Shown: positions 63,925 through 64,000 of the stretch, in pieces | Numbering within the stretch: the stretch's first letter is position 1 | Layout: each line of letters starts with the position of its first letter | Notes under the pieces: model-generated | The model's database searches: none | Told to the model about the DNA's origin: nothing | Seen by the model: only the letters and a program-made list of their open reading frames with translations | Assembly: GCF_002968635.1 (NCBI RefSeq) | Contig: NZ_PVBN01000015.1 | Location: 93,355-157,354 of the forward strand | Reading direction: 5' to 3' | Source of the DNA: Neorhizobium alkalisoli | GTDB lineage: Bacteria > Pseudomonadota > Alphaproteobacteria > Rhizobiales > Rhizobiaceae | Length of the DNA: 64,000 nt | Position numbers and translations under genes: made by a program

Positions 63925-64000
63925 ATGACACGAGCTCTTTCGAATGATCTTCGCGAGCGTGTTGTGGCGGCGGTTGTGGCCGGTGAGAACTGCCGTTCGG
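63925..64000 (+). mobile_element. IS630-family transposase, N-terminal start (cut by window edge)
   Basis: The last 25 codons read MTRALSNDLRERVVAAVVAG and then ENCRS, the start of the helix-turn-helix of IS630-type transposases common in rhizobia. GGAG lies 12 nt upstream inside a hairpin loop. The DDE catalytic domain is outside the window. Confidence 0.8.

Overview
The window looks like chromosomal DNA of a Rhizobiales alphaproteobacterium (Rhizobium/Agrobacterium/Sinorhizobium group). The grounds are the clpP-clpX-lon-hupB order, an rkp-type lipid/capsule locus, a unipolar-polysaccharide-like cluster beside ctaA, argC, an agmatinase gene and rpsI-rplM, high GC coding with many 1-4 nt start/stop overlaps, and small families typical of this order (DUF2842, DUF6455).

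Region 1 (1-7664, minus strand) is one tightly overlapped polysaccharide operon: GDP-mannose dehydratase, GDP-fucose synthase, a WcaI-like glycosyltransferase, a Wzx flippase, a second glycosyltransferase, a Wzy-like polymerase, and a third glycosyltransferase cut by the left edge. It should make a fucose-containing repeat unit polymer.

Region 2 (8.2-20.3 kb) is an rkp-like lipid and export locus: an outer-membrane Wza-type lipoprotein, a very large highly reducing polyketide synthase (RkpA-like, split by a frameshift at a run of nine G), an alpha-oxoamine synthase (RkpG-like) and a ketosphinganine-reductase-like SDR (RkpH-like). Together these could build a long-chain, sphingoid-like amino lipid. 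A PP2A-like phosphoesterase gene converges on it.

Region 3 (20.5-37.3 kb) is mostly housekeeping: a membrane protein of unknown function, a YhaN/YhaO nuclease-like pair, an aldo/keto reductase, a GNAT enzyme, a secreted phytase-like protein with a good Pho box upstream, then hupB, lon, clpX and clpP, and a membrane GGDEF protein.

Region 4 (37.3-53.8 kb) is metabolic: gamma-glutamyltransferase, a CYTH-like protein, a frameshifted cytochrome P450, a divergent SDR/MarR pair with a palindromic operator candidate, O-acetylhomoserine sulfhydrylase plus cupin, rplM-rpsI, an Lrp-type regulator with phenylalanine hydroxylase, agmatinase, argC with a kinase-like partner, a DoxX protein and heme A synthase.

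Region 5 (53.8-62.2 kb) is a second polysaccharide cluster: CelD-like acetyltransferase, Wzc/ExoP-like co-polymerase with a degenerate kinase domain, short Wza-type lipoprotein, glycosyltransferase, polyprenyl-phosphate hexose transferase and Wzy polymerase. Content and order resemble the unipolar polysaccharide loci of agrobacteria and sinorhizobia. The right end holds three small genes, tRNA-Pro(GGG) and the start of an IS630-type transposase gene.
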